DNA from: Blasia pusilla
Taxonomy: Eukaryota > Marchantiophyta > Marchantiopsida > Blasiales
Direction of reading: 5' to 3'
Length of the DNA: 64,000 bases
Assembly (NCBI GenBank): GCA_050084515.1
Contig: CM114275.1
Span: 5,642,001 to 5,706,000, forward strand
This document shows positions 34,801 through 49,000 of the stretch, in pieces. Within the stretch, counting starts at the first letter, position 1. The number at the start of each line of letters is the position of its first letter. The notes beneath the pieces are model-generated. The model was given only the letters and a program-made list of their open reading frames with translations. It made no database searches and was not told the origin of the DNA. Position numbers and translations under genes: made by a program.

Positions 34801-37800
34801 TGAGGTCGAAAGATACTGCCGGCCTTACCATTTCCCACCTACGGACCCAGGCAAAGGCGTAGGACGGCTCAGGCAATGGTGTAGGTCGGCAACGCAGAAT
34901 GCGGACTAGAAAAATACAATGAGAGTGCAGACTGTTGAATCCCTCTATCGCTTACGGTGGACTTCAGAGATCCGAAGTCCTCCACCAAAGAACTCAATCC
35001 CTAACCTGGCTGTGTGAAATGGATCTCCGCCCATCAATCTCGATCTGGAAACGGGAAGGAAAACGAAAACACGCACTACAAGAACTCCACCTTTCGCGTT
35101 GTCGGTGTTTCCGTACTGTCCAAAAGGAGGATCAACGAGAGAGATGTTCTCTCGAGTTTCAAAGGATCCTGGGAAAGACTTTGAAACTTGGATTTGATAT
35201 TCGACGAAAACCACAATCCTGACGGTATCATCCCCTCGCCATCGTTAGAAGGCATTTCGTTCACCTTGCCGTACAACAACTGCGCGAAATCATTCGCGGA
35301 CGGAAGCTGCGCCGAACAGAGAGCGGCTAGGAAAGGCAATGGTGAGTGTGAGCGAGGACCCCGAGAGAGGGGTCATATCGACCCGGCCCGTTATTGGACT
35401 TTACAGAGTTCTAACGGATGTGGTAGGGACCACAAACTCTGGTGGGAAGGGATCCGATAACTACCAGCGCTTGAACCAGGAGATACAGTCGAAACAGAGC
35501 ACCGCAACAAAACATTCAGACGAGTGGGGACAATCGGTTGTCATGGACGATGTTCACACGGAGTTGCAAGCGAGATCGGAATTTCCTGGTTGACTGTCAT
35601 TGCCATATGGTAGAGGCTTGCACAAACGCGGTATTACATTTGTTCGTATACCATGCTCAGGAATGGCAGGCTAGCTGACTTTGCCAAAGGCATATGTGCT
35701 CATGATTCGCGGTCCCCGTGTGACGCAACAAAGCCGAACAAGATCTTGTGAGTGATTCGAAGTCAGAAAGCTCCTACTCGTTTTCCCGGAGGTACTTGCT
35801 TTCAAAATATGCTTGTAAGTTCCCGAAAAGCTGGAAGAGGTCTGACATCGAAGGGGACGGTAAGTGTTTCTATGCGCATCTCGGGAATCACGGTAAGTGA
35901 CATTTGATCCCGCATGTCTAGAGCTTGTCTTTATTATCAAATACCTCAAATCAGACGCTGGGAAATCGGGATTCCCCTGAAGTTGTCGGTCTTTCGCGGT
36001 TTGGTCATCTCTTGGTCTCCCAAATGGACTCTCTTCCCATCTATTTCCTCTCGATTTGAATACAAAATTTTCTTGAATGCGTGCATGGGGACCGATAGCT
36101 CGTTAGCAAGAGAGAGAGAGAGAGTCGCACATCAGTATGATAGTTTGGTCCACAAAATGGGAGAACTTTCAAGCGTCGTATAACCCCGCGGATTTAATCA
36201 GGTCGCTCGGTGTTCCATTTTCTAGATGACAAGGAGCCTGACAGTATCAGAAACGTTTGGCATCGACTTTCAAAAGAATCACCGGTGGATTAAACGCAGG
36301 AGATTTTCTGTCCAACAAGCCACCACCACTACGGCAACTTCCTAATACTTGTGCAGGCGGCAGTATGCGATCTATTGCAAATGTGGAGTGGAAGCTTATT
36401 CCAAATCAAGGCAATTGTAAGAGGCGAAGGGGGAAGTGATTGGGTTTAACTCTCGCCGTGACAACGTTTGCATTAGGAGTGGAAGTTCGTGTCGACAATC
36501 GAGTGAGTTACGCTAAGTTGAAAACCAAATTCGTTCCTTTTCGGCTCGGGTCTTATGGCTGAGTTCGAATCATTTTAAACGTAATGGACGGAGCTGCGAC
36601 ACCTAACGCATCCTTATCAAATCTTCCACGCGTCCAGCGTAAAGATTCTTGGAAATAAGAAAAATTTCCTGTCATTTTAGGCTTCTCATGGTTGATATTT
36701 TAGTTTTTTTTTTTCTCTTCGATGAATCCTTTTCCTTTCGGTTCATGAAAAATTAACCACCCAGGGAGTGAGGAAGACGACAAGAGTCGGGGGGGAGTTT
36801 GTCGCTTTTCTTGTTGTGACTACGGGAAATGCACTTTTCAGAGAGCGTAAGAAAAAAACAAAACCATATGATGCCTGAAAAGCTGTGGACTCGACATTGC
36901 TGACAGATCTCTGACTCGGATGTCACGCTGGTGGCACCGTGCACTACTATCAGAATGTAAGTGCGGATGCGAAGCGAGCACAAGCTGCACCGCTCGCTTC
37001 GCGTCCAAGGCTCTTCCGCGGAGGAAGTTACGCCTGTCGTTGCCGACGGAGGGTGAGAAAACACCCGGGGCAACTGTACTGGCGCTGCAATTCTAATGGG
37101 GTGGCGAGTGCGAAGAGGCCTCGCGATCGGTTGCTAGGTAGTTGTAGTCACGAGTTGTTCTCGATCCACAAGCACGTGCGTTTCACTCCGTCCATTATGA
37201 TATAAGAACTTCAGGGGAAGGTGTCCTTACACAGTAACTTTCTTCGGGCGAGGTGGATGGGGAGGCACCTCTGTCTAGCGTGATTATTCAGTTCCTAAAT
37301 TCCGAGTCTAACTCTCGCCTCTCGCGTAAGGGTGATATGCGAATGAAGGTCACTGTAACAGGAGAACCTCTTTTCAAAGTTCAGGACTGTCCCCCTTCCT
37401 CTGTTGGCCAAATATGATCTCAAGTTAGGTCGGAGATTTCTCGAGGCAGCAGAGTTTCTTATTCTCGGACAAGTTAGTGGACTCTCTCCTTTCCAACTTG
37501 CTTTGCTCCGGTACCTCCCAATTCGCCTGCGCCTTGTAAGTGCCCCAGGGACGAAGATTCCAACGTGGTCATCCAGCCTGGTTATGCCACTGCCTCCACG
37601 ACGCAGTTGCACATAGATACCAGTTATCAAGAGAGCCTTAATTGGTCAAGTTCGCGAAGCCGACGACAACAAACATGCATCCGTGAAAGGTGCAACTTCA
37701 TCGCATGTTCCCCGGTAGGTGTCTAGTTCTGGAGAGGGCCAGATTTATCGGAAGGCAATCTTTCGACTAAGAATCGCTCTTAACAGTTTAAAGTTTAAAC

Positions 37801-40800
37801 ATTTGGCAGGTACTGCCTTCCGAACGAAGGAAGGAGGCGTCGAAGTGAAGAAGGAGAACCACGGCTGCAGTTCACGGAAGAATTTCTCAAAATTTCACAC
37901 ACGTCCCGGTTAGCTTTTATTCTCTCGATTTTCAAAGATCGGCGGTGTATGGACTTTCCAAATGGCAAAATCATCTACTCTGGGTCGTCGCTGCCAAGTT
38001 CTAACCCCTTAGAGCGAAACCATTGGTTGAACGAGTCTCTACGGGATCCTCTTGTCCTGTAGTGAGTAATGGCCGTGTGCTTCCGTATCTAGTTTGTGTT
38101 GCTAATTGGGTGACTTGACGACGTTTTAGATCCACCACGGGAATGGTCAGGCCAGACCGATCCTCGACAGTGGAGAGGGAGGACATTCTCCTGGGCGACT
38201 ACAGTACGCCTCCGTTACTGAGATGAAGACGTCGCCCGCTGATCTCTCGACAGGGTAAGTAAGGTCTTCTCCGTCGGAAGAGCTCTGTCATAGGTGGTAT
38301 GAAGCCATCTCCGCACACGCGATAACTTGGTAGTTATGTAAACCTGGTGGTCTGCGGCGTTCGGTTTTCCGATCCCATTTGTAGGCTGATTACATTGGGT
38401 TTTTGCGTGCTTACGGACTTATTGTGTGGACTAAGATGGACCAGTCCCCTTCATCACAAATTCCTTCTACCTTGTAACTCGACTAAAGAAATGGCCAGTA
38501 TTCCAACTTATCTTCGTGCTTTGTTTTGTTCGGGACGGTTTTCGTATGTATGCCTATGCCTCTTCCTGAAAGGTGGGAGGCATATTAGGATGCGTGGCTC
38601 GTTGGACATAGTAAGAAGAGCCAGCGCTCCTGACCTAGTTATGTGGGTATGTATCTCCACATGGTCAGCTGTCTACCTAGTCTCTCACACGCTTCCGGGT
38701 TACAGTATGCAAACGCGTGAGGGAGCCATCTGGTTCGATCACACCGAATTTTTTAATCGAGTTTGGGGTCATAATAAAGTGGATCTTTATTTATTAGTTT
38801 GGGGTCGCGAATGCCATCCCAGGGACGCGATCGGCGTCCACAACATGCAAGCACATTCAGGTGAAGCCGGAGCCTACGGCTGCAGTCGCCTGCCGATAGC
38901 GACCCACCGACTCAATCACACGCGCCCGAACGGATGTCCACTCCGCTCGTTGGCGTGGATGATCACGAGCCTGGTCTTTTAAAGTAGTCGATCCGGTCCT
39001 TCCATCCCGCGACGGAGGCCCGACCGACGTTGCGCCTCATGACATGCCCCGTAGTCCCCAGTACCTTTCTGGCCATCCGGTGGCGAGCCGGTAAAACCAA
39101 CGAGTAGGTAATGAGCACATCACCTCAGCACACCACGCCTAGTGAAAGTGGGGCCGGGTAATGGCTCCTTTGGTCGGTAATTCTCCAGTCTTCCGGTGTC
39201 CCTACTGTAGGCCGGTAGTCCGCGACTCTCCGTCCGCGGACATACAAGCTGTCTGGACTCTGCGTAGCAACGCAGGGCGATCTTTTGGTCAAATCACCGC
39301 ACGCAACAGCTGCCATTCCCGAATTCGACGAGCATAGGGTTGGACAATATTCTGCGATCTTCCTTGCGAAAGGAAGCAATTGCGCGGTTCCTCTGGCTCG
39401 TGCATTCTGTTCAGGGATTACTCTGTTCTCGTTCCACGCTTTCCCTGGCTGTAGAGCTCGACTAGATGGATCAATTGAGTCACAACATCCGCCCTTCCTA
39501 CGTGAAAGATGAAACCATGGACTCATCGTGAAGTGTATGGACTTCCGGGCTACTGCAACGCGTACGGAGACGGCATAACATACGAACCGAAGAAAACATA
39601 TAGCAGGGTACTGTGGTATGGTGTAAGGAACGAGGATTGCCGGGCTGGAGGGTTCTCGTGTTGAAGTCTCAGGTTGGATTAGGCGTGGCAGGTCAGTGCT
39701 GCGCCTGTAAGCCACCAACTCAGTGCCGCTATCCGCAGTAGATGAAGACCACGACCATACATACCGCAGGAGGCTGTTCTGGAGAGAAACTACTCGCCGA
39801 GCCAGCTCGTCTCCCTCCCTGTTCGAGCACGGGCGCTCCCCTATCCATGCAAATGAACGCTACGCTCGCGAATCCGAAATCGGTACAGAATTGGGTGTCG
39901 CGTGGGATATGTGGCCGAAAATTGTGACCGAAATTCTGCGATCCTGAGTCGGGTTTCTCGACCGGGAGCGAGTCCAGTTGGCAAGCCTCGGAGCGCAGAG
40001 CACAAGTATCCCCTTTTACCACACCCTGGTTTGCTCCAGGTGCCGGCCTCTATAGACCGCCCTTAGCCGGTGCTGCCGGAGCCATGTTTGATTGAATTCG
40101 ATTTCGTGCGGAAGCATACGGGTCCTAAAGTGAGGGATAAGGGGCGAGGCCCGGCCGATTTCATGCGGAGTCGCCCGCTGTAGGGCTGTGGTGGGCCTCC
40201 GGACTACATCCTTCACGGGGTGGGCGGCCTCTTGCAATCCAGGGACGTTCGTTATAGTGACATGATCACCGTCCTCGCATTGACGACTATCTCAAGGGGA
40301 AGGGGTCCCAGGGTAGATAAGGAAGGAAAGGGCCTGGGAGATCGTATGCGAAATGCGGAGGAGACTTTAGAGCGGTAGCACGAGGCAGAGTCGTGGTGGG
40401 CCTCCGCTGCCACGCCGCTAACCTCTTGGGCAGCCAGCGGCGTCCGCTTCATTCTTTTTCCTTGTGCCGCCTGCCTGCCTGCCTGCCTCTCCCTCTCTCC
40501 CTCTCCCTCTCCTTATTCCTGCCTGCTTGACAAGCCGCCTCGTTCCCTCTTTTCTTCCGACCGTCCTTGCCTTCCTTTCCTGCCTCTCTCCGCCTACCTA
40601 CAAGGACGTCTTTCTCCGAGTTCCCTTCGCGACTGAGCCACGGCATCTGCGTTCTCCACTTCGCCCTCCGTGGTCTCTCTTCAACGTCACCCTACCGCGC
40701 ATCCGGAGACTGCAAGGCAGCGTGTGCTCTGTGTTCACAATCATCGGCACGGGATGCCGAGACCCCGAGTTCAAGAGGTAGGGTGTCCAACCGTAGCTTC

Positions 40801-43800
40801 TCGATTCGTCCGCTTTCAGGTCTATCGCGTGTGTTTGTTGAGCGGGGCTGTCTGTCACTTGGGCCGGTCCGGCTAGTAGCCATGCGGGCATGGTTTGCAC
40901 GTTCGAACTCTGTCTTTCTCCCTTTGATTGATGAAGGTATGTCAGGCTAGAGTACCGGGGCGGTGAAGGAGCTATGATACGTGGGTTAACGAAAGAGTCG
41001 GTTATATCGGATGCCTATGTACAGCTTGGAGGCAGCTGCTGTGGACATGCGTTTCCGTGACGGGACTTTCGTGTGTCGTGATTTGGGCGATGCTGCGTCG
41101 CGTCACTTATTGACATTACGTGGTGTCTTGGTGCGTTGATAGCCGCTGCTTCGTCAATCCGCGACGACGTTTGCCGGCTATTTCTTGTTCTGCCTTCACG
41201 AACTGTATGTGTTCAAGTCTCTTTTCCTCATGCACACGGATACATTGCCTGCTACATGTCAAGTCTGCCTGGACTCATACACGTACAAATCTACTCTGTC
41301 CCCGGCGTGAACAAAATAATTTCTGCACTAGAGTTTTCGTGGTGAAACTAATACTCACAATAGACGCACGTACAATCACATTGTCCATGGCCGTTCCTGA
41401 CATCCTCATCCGTTTGGCAGTTTAGATGGTCGGTATCCTTTACCTTTTTCGTATGAAAGGTAGACATTCAAATCTCGTTCCTAGGTGGTGTCGCGAGTCG
41501 TAACCTGGGTCCGTTGTGCATCACCTTTGACGTTCTTATTAAATTTCCTCTATGCCATCAAAACGAAAATAAGTTGCACCTACACGTGGGCTTTCGCATT
41601 CATGGTTCTGGGTTAAAATTGACGGAACGCGTCCCGCCTTTGTGGTCCGTGACACTGCCAAGGTCCCGTTGTAGCTAACGCAATTGCAAACGACTTTATG
41701 GTCACAGTATACCATGGGAAACTTCCGTGGGACGTCGTATCTTGCCCTGGTTCACTGGTGGTGCGGGCTGGGCGTTCGTACGTCGTTCTGTTCTACTTTT
41801 TCCGGTGGAGTCGTGGCGGAGGGTTGGGGCCATGTTGTCCAATCAGAGGAGGGTTGATTGGTGCTGAGAATGACAATTGAATGACAACTTGTAACGATAC
41901 GCTCACTTTCAGGCCGATCAATCCCAGAGAATTGCTGCCATGATAGTCCTTAGTTCCCATGGCTATTATTCATTAACGCTTCCAAGAAATCAGCGATCTT
42001 ATTGATCGACAGGAACGTACTTGGGTTTACCGGGTTGCAGTTCTCTGCGCAATCTTCTGTCTTTTCATCCGAGGAATACGGTTCTGTGCGGGTGAACGCA
42101 TGCCTTACGAACGGCTTCATTCTTATTATTTGACTTTCAGAGGTTATGAGGTATTCCACGTTGAACGTGCCCTGGAGTCCGAAGTGGATCCACACGGTTG
42201 CGACCACTACGAGTCCACATATAACGTAGAGAGTGAGTTTGCGTTAAGTAGTGCTTCGCGTTGTTTTGCGACCAGAAGTCTTGCGCCTTGTTTCTATGCT
42301 ACGAGTGACTGGGATGGCTGATGGAGGAGAAATTTAAGCACCATATGAGGGTTGGGGGATTCTTTCATTTTGTGTTAGTGCAGACCTTCCGAGCATGAGA
42401 CAAAATCTCCATACAATTCAAGCTACCTCAGCTGAAGAAGCGAGACTCAAAGAGAGAAGTTGAACTATTTTCTTTTCCCTCTGCCTTTCTACATATTGCA
42501 GCTTTAGGTCTGGAGCCAGTCCGCAAGCTGTGGACTGCGCTCTGGAGCAAATCATAAGTGAGAAAAATTGGTGGCACTTTCTTCAGCCTTTTCAGTTTCT
42601 GGAAACTCATCCTGGATTGTGAAGCCTACGTACAGCTTCTTAGCTGGAGAGGAACCCATTCAGAGTTAGAGTGATGAGGGATACGCGGTTGTCAGGCCTG
42701 AGCACCGTGTTGTGCACTTTCGTTCAAATCCCAACTTTTCCATTTGGAATACGTGAGTTGCAGGAAACCAATGGGGGGAGCGTGTATCCAATCCTCAGCG
42801 AATTTTTAGGAACATTGCCCGAAAGGCAATCCGTAAATTCAGTTGGATATGAATTAGTGTCCTGATTGCACCGTTGACTGACTTAGGATTCTACGGTTAA
42901 ACAATCTATGACGCATTTCAAGGTGAGGTTTTGATGCGCAATGGTTTAGATCCGGTTGGCCTAACAAGCCTGTACCTTAATAACCCCAAATGGTTAAATT
43001 TTGGTTGTTCAAGTCACCTGCCTATATTCGCCAAGGACTCCGTAATGTAGCTAAAGTGGTACTGGGGCTTCTGAGTGGTAGCAGAACTTGGGTGAAGGCG
43101 ATGGTGCAGAATAAGTTACCCAGACCTGCGTAATCAGATACGAAAGTGAGTCTTACCATGTACATTTTCACGCTGAAGGTGAACGAGGGGAAAATATCAG
43201 GTGGAGGTGAAAGCTGGACAACCAGAAATGTAGAATTAGTCGTTTTGCTACAATAGTGTATTGAGGCAGACAGTCTACAGACTAATTGTGGTACTTCTGC
43301 CCCACCTCAATTGATAGCTTGTACCATGAAAGCGTTCAGTAATTGTGCTCAGCCTTTTTATATTTAGAATGGATATAGACAGCTTCTTGTGATGGCAAGT
43401 GTCATCATGAAATGTTAAAACTCAATCACAACTCGTTTGGAAGATAGTGTTGGGTAAAGGCTTAGGCTGCTATTAACTTCAAGTCCATTCTCAGGCGTGC
43501 TCATGTGGGGGCAGTTGATTCAAAGTTTAGTTATATAGTCCGACCTCTAAATCCAACTGTGTCTGAAGCGAGGTACAGCTACCACCTTTTGTTGATTTCA
43601 ATCCAACACTGGTTGGAACTGATTATTGTGGGTTGTGGAGATGTTTGAATGTGCTGCACTCGTACAACAACACTAGGATTCTACAGGCTTCTGCTCAGAT
43701 CATAAACTTAGAACCCTCAATATCTGGTGTGAAGTGCATAAACAGAGAGGACAAACCCATCGGGTCACAAATTCTGATGGTTTGACTTTGAATTCTAATC

Positions 43801-46090
43801 TCATCCCCTTTATTTCCTTGAACTTCAGGGGCCTGGACCTGTCAGCCAAAAAAGCTGGTCTTCTTGCCGGCACTAGAATGATGTTCTTGCAAGTGTTTCC
43901 AAAAATCTCTCCTCATCCAATAATAGGTGAAAAGTTAGGAGCAAAGGGTTGAAGGATACAAATCATCAGGGAGTTGTATCCGACCTCCTTTGCTACTTTA
44001 TGCCTCTAGTCAACGTCCCAAGAACTGTAGCTTTGAAACAACTTATTGCAGGAATTTAACATTATGCTACAGTGCTACAGAGTAGAATCACATCAGGAAT
44101 TGCCATACAGTTTGGCTGTAAGACCATCTATTCCACTTCCGATCCACTTTGGATGTGCCTTGTAGATGTTGAAACAATGAGAATTCAATGGGACTCCAGA
44201 ACAGTTTCACCACATAATTTATGAATCTGAGGTCTGACCTGGATTACCATGTGTTTCATATGAAGTTGACCATCGCTTGCTAGTGTCAAACTTGACTGGT
44301 TTGGTCTTAGACCAAGTTTCCATACTCTTTTACTGGTGAAATTTGTCGAAGCTCATTCATGTAATTGTCTTGGTTTCAATGTTCTGACAAGGAGGGCTGC
44401 TGTAGAAATTTCCAACACGTAACTCTGGGCTTATATATATTTAGGCATGCTGCATCCTTTCTATCTGTGGAAGTCATTTGCTTACGTCAGCTAATCATTC
44501 TCTCATGATTGGAGTAATGGAACGTTCTTATTTGAACGAGTTCAGTTTGCTGACAACAAGAGAAGCAATAAATCAAGACCCATATATAGTTAGTCACATT
44601 TGCCAAAATAGAATAACTGGAGAAATAGGGATGACGAGCTTAGTCTAGAGATCGCTGGTTGTGGGATGAGTGCTCACCAGCTGTTTAGTCATCTGGAACA
44701 GCAACAGATTATCACAGCATAGTCTAGACAAATCCAAGTTTCCTGGAAGGAAATGTACATGATGTATCTTCATGGTAAATACCAAATCTCAGGAAGTACT
44801 ATAGTGGCAACGTTTCAGACACTTCAAAGTTTACTTCACCACAGTGAAAACATGCATAGCCTTGATCGTTTTTTGTCCTGGTTTAACTGTGGACTTCACT
44901 CACTTATTAAGGAATCCTTTACTCCTAGTCGATTCTCCTATTTACCTCACCATCTCTGATGCAGACTTTCTGCAGCCTACAAAATAACACATTCAAGAGT
45001 GAAAGCTGCAATTTTTTGTTTGAGGTTTGAATGTGACTGCACGAGATCAAAGGACATTTGCTTTCGAATTGCAGGATTATTTCTGGATCCAATAGAATAA
45101 CCATTGTCCCTCCTAGTAAAAAAAGGGGATTCTAAAGTGATTCTAGCCAACATTCTCAAGTGGGAGTTAGTTGCATCTCTACTTCCCTGATGAGAATGTG
45201 AATTTCTGCAGTTACAGCAGAAGTGTCTGCCTCTATCGGTATTGTGGAGTCCACCTGCTTATGTCTAAATCTCCGATTGTGACTATTCGTAGATGATTCG
45301 TCGTATTGACTATGGTTATGTATGCACTGTCTCCTTACTTCTGCATTGCTTGATGCTTGGGCCATGGAATTGTGATAGTGCCTACTCATGTGTGGGTTGG
45401 GTTCAACTTAGTGAAACTATATCAGTACTTCGGGCATGGCACTAAATTTTCACGAGTTCTGGCTCACCATCATATAGCATAGCTAGCATCCTGCTGGTTT
45501 AAAATTCATGTAGTTTAGCGCCTAGCTGCTCGGAGGGCAATGGGCCATGACAGTCAATTTTGGTGCTTTGTGCAGATTTGCTCAGCTTGTTGGAAGAGGA
45601 AGTCATGTGAGTGATAAAACATGGAGGCATACAAATTCACAAAGTGAGGGTGATTCATTATGCTAATTCCTCAGCAGCACAAGGCTCTCTGATGTTGATA
45701 TGATACATAGATTAGAGGCGAAGACACGTGGGTTCAGAATGAGATGTGACAGACATGTCGTGCAAGCTGGGGTCTACAGCTTGTTTGACAATTGTGCTCA
45801 ATCGATACTTCCAATGAAGGTTCTAGGTTTGGATTATGATTTTCCCAGCTGTCAAGATTTCCTCCAAGAAGTTGGCAAAAGGATCAGGATTTGATGACAT
45901 GAGAGTGTCATATGACAATGCTTGAAGGCTAGGGTCATCCCATGGCTTCCTAGCTGAACTTATCCAGTGGAGGCTCAAGCAAATTCAAATGCTTTCTTTG
46001 CGCAAAGAGAGAATGAAATTGTGGAATGGGCAGGAACTCCTTCACATGAAATCACAGGGACCACAAATTGAGTGAGACAGCAGTGATATA
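31831..46090. other. Long stretch with no supported gene
   Basis: Open frames are short and scattered on both strands. The longest (38,347-38,982 plus, 211 codons, Cys/Trp/Arg-rich) has no domain I know. There are simple repeats: (TC)n/(CA)n at 33,655-33,695, (GA)n at 36,108-36,125, and CCTG/CCCTCT runs at 40,465-40,515. From about 42.3 kb the composition becomes like the introns of the next gene, and 43-46 kb may hold its promoter and 5' leader; TATATATATTT lies near 44,430, but I cannot tie it to a start site. Confidence 0.5.
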
Positions 46091-49000
46091 ATGGCAGAAA
46101 TAGCCAACAATGGTGCTTCACCCCATGGAGCTCAAGAATATGGTCCTGGGGACTTCGTTGAAATCACTGGTGGCCTTGAACAATTCCGACATGCCTGGGT
46201 GGCAGCACAGGTCTTCTTCTTTTCACCGTATTGTTATGTTAATATGGTAGGCTTTATATGCAAAGAATGTGAATGCCTGAGTCAGGTCACTTTTGTGGGT
46301 TAAGGTCTCTTTTCTAAGGTTTCTTTCCAATTTGCAGATCATCAAGGTTGAAGAAATGCATGGCTTGCTCCGATACTTCATCTCTTATGACAATGTGAAG
46401 GGAGCACGTGAGTTTTAAGCCTTTTCCAATCCTTTCTACCCAGCAGACAAGTCTGTTGCTGCTTACATGCTTTACGTGATTGTATCCTAGAGAGATCCAG
46501 AGTTAGCCATGAGAATTTTTTTGTTGGCCTTTACAAATGGTATAGTAGCACTGGAGATACCTAGTGACATCTGTTGTTAACTAAAACTAGTAAGCATCTC
46601 CAGTCAGTTGTTTCTTGCAGCCCTCACACATGGTAGAGTAAAATCTCTGGCATGTTCTCCATTTTGCTTGTACATTCTAGCAACTGAGTTTGAACTGCTA
46701 AGTTAACTTCTCACGTTTGTTTGCCCAGCTGAACATTGGCTAGCCTGTGAGAAACCTGGACTTGTCATTCCAGATGAGCTTACATATCCTCATGGTGGCA
46801 TAATACGGCCACGCCCTCCAAAACAGCTTGAACTTGCAACTCATGAAGGTGATTGGAGTTTGCTTCCTTTCAAGGAGGTGGGTGTGAATGACACCGTGGA
46901 TGCCTACATTGATAATGCTTGGTGGCCTGGAAGAATTGTCAAATTCTTGTCAAAGCAAACTCTGGTGAGTATTTACATGTGCTCCAACTAGTGATTGTAA
47001 CTGTTTCTGGAAATCGTACTGTTGTCTTGCCTTCACAGTGCATGTTATTTTGTATGCAGAATCTTTAAAGTAATTAGTGTCTCCTTTCCTAAATCTGTGG
47101 TTCATCTGAGATAACCTTCTGTCTGATTAATGATTTTACAGATTGCCTTGAATGACGGTTCAGAGAGGGCCTTGAACATGCCAAAACTGAGGAGACATGT
47201 AGATTGGTCTGCCGGGGAATGGTCTCTTCCTGGTCACGAAATTACATTTGTACGTGGCCTTTGAACCTTCTTTGTTAATGTCATATTATATGCCTATTTG
47301 TTGCAATTCAGAATACCCGTTCTTTTTCACCTCCAATAGTTTCCATGGTTCCAGTTGAGTGGACTTATAGGACTCTAAATAATGGCTGAGCAGATAAGTT
47401 CATCATCACTTTTGGATAAGTCTTCCTGCGGTAGATCTGGATTTGTAGCTGAGCCTAGAAGTGATTGTCTGACATTTAGATGTGCTCTTTCTGGCAGACT
47501 CTGATTGTAGAAGGATCAAAGGTGACATTTAGACCATATGTTGGGGAGGGCCTTTTAAGTCCTAACAGGCATATGGTCACACGACTTACAAAGGACATGA
47601 CAACACCTGTGCCGTCATTTGCTAGGGCCCTGCAAAAGCGATGTCTTGGACCAGCTGGCAAGCTGGTGAGTGAATTCTCATATTTCCAGGTTTTTTGTGG
47701 ATAATTGGACATGCTCGTTGTGAGTCAACTAGTAAATATACAAACTTTTGTTTCACTTCTGCCACTGTTCTTGGTATCTCACTTAGTGATATGTTTACCA
47801 TTTCTTTTGCCATGGTCCTCCCAAAATCAGGGAGATGGACAATGAAGATCGTGTGATGTAGTAAAGGCTTGGCACTAGTGTAGTTGATAAATAAAGTAGT
47901 GATTCAAAAAGAGAGACGAGAGGGGCTTAGGGTTTATCCTTCAGCACAACTCTTGTTTTTATCAACAAGCTAGCTTTTCTCCCCGCCAAGTCATGCCAAC
48001 AATGACTAGTAGTCATTACTTCCTTTGTTGGTTTTCTGTTAACCCCATCCCTATCCATATTATATATATGGAATGCATCAGTTTTTACTCCTCCAAAGAT
48101 ATTTGTGTATGAATGTTGTCATTGCTAGACCCCCCATCGATGAGTGCCCCACTTAAGCCCATGAGTAGACTCATAGAAGTTTACCCCTGGTTAGGTTCTT
48201 TTGATTGGAGCTGTGAGTTGCTCACCAAAAACTACCTTGGCAACTAACTATGGTAAGTTTGAGTATTCTGTGTGTATTTGCAGTCCTTTCCGGTTATGTT
48301 TATGAAGCAGTTCATCAGGGGAAGAGAGGGAGTAGCAACTCTGGAGGATGTGAATGGAGACACATGGAAGGTTGAATGGGCTGCATGGGAGCAATCTGGT
48401 AGAAGGTTGGCACTAACTCGCGGATGGCCCGAATTCGCTGAGTCTCACGGGGCAAAGATTGGTGATGTACTCCTGATAGAGATTTGTGCACGAGACCTTT
48501 TCAAAGTGCGGTTCATCAACTCCAGGCTGAGGCGGGCTATCAGATCACGATCCCGCTCGCAGGTCATTTTTAAACTGTTGGCAATCAGAATTTTCTGGAA
48601 TCAGAGTGGAACAATCAACTCATGGGAAAGAAATTTTAAGAATCTTGGAGTTTCACTAAAGTAACCTGCCATAAGGGACTGGAAGGACTTTGTTTACTGA
48701 CTTCATATGGACCTCTCTGCAAATATTCTGAATCATGCATCGCAGGGTTCTTTTTCTCCTTGCTGGGTTAGCCTGAATCATATTGCGGATATCAGTATAG
48801 CTTACCTTGTTGGCTTGGATGTCACAGGCCAATCGGAGCAACAAGTTTCATGGCGAAGAAAACAAGAGTGACGATGACTGCAAAGGAACAGGAAATGTTG
48901 GAGATGCATATGGTAGTAAGAAACAATTTCGGAGTGGCCAGTCGTCCAGCAACTGCGGGGCCACTGGAGAAAAGACTCTGAGACTGGGCACTCAGACAAT

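Noticed and set aside
36560-36575. GAGTTCGAATCA, resembling a tRNA B box
   Set aside because: No A box or cloverleaf can be built upstream.
38347-38982. 211-codon plus-strand frame
   Set aside because: Cys/Trp/Arg-rich with no recognisable domain or exon partners; it may be chance, so it is only mentioned in the gap entry.
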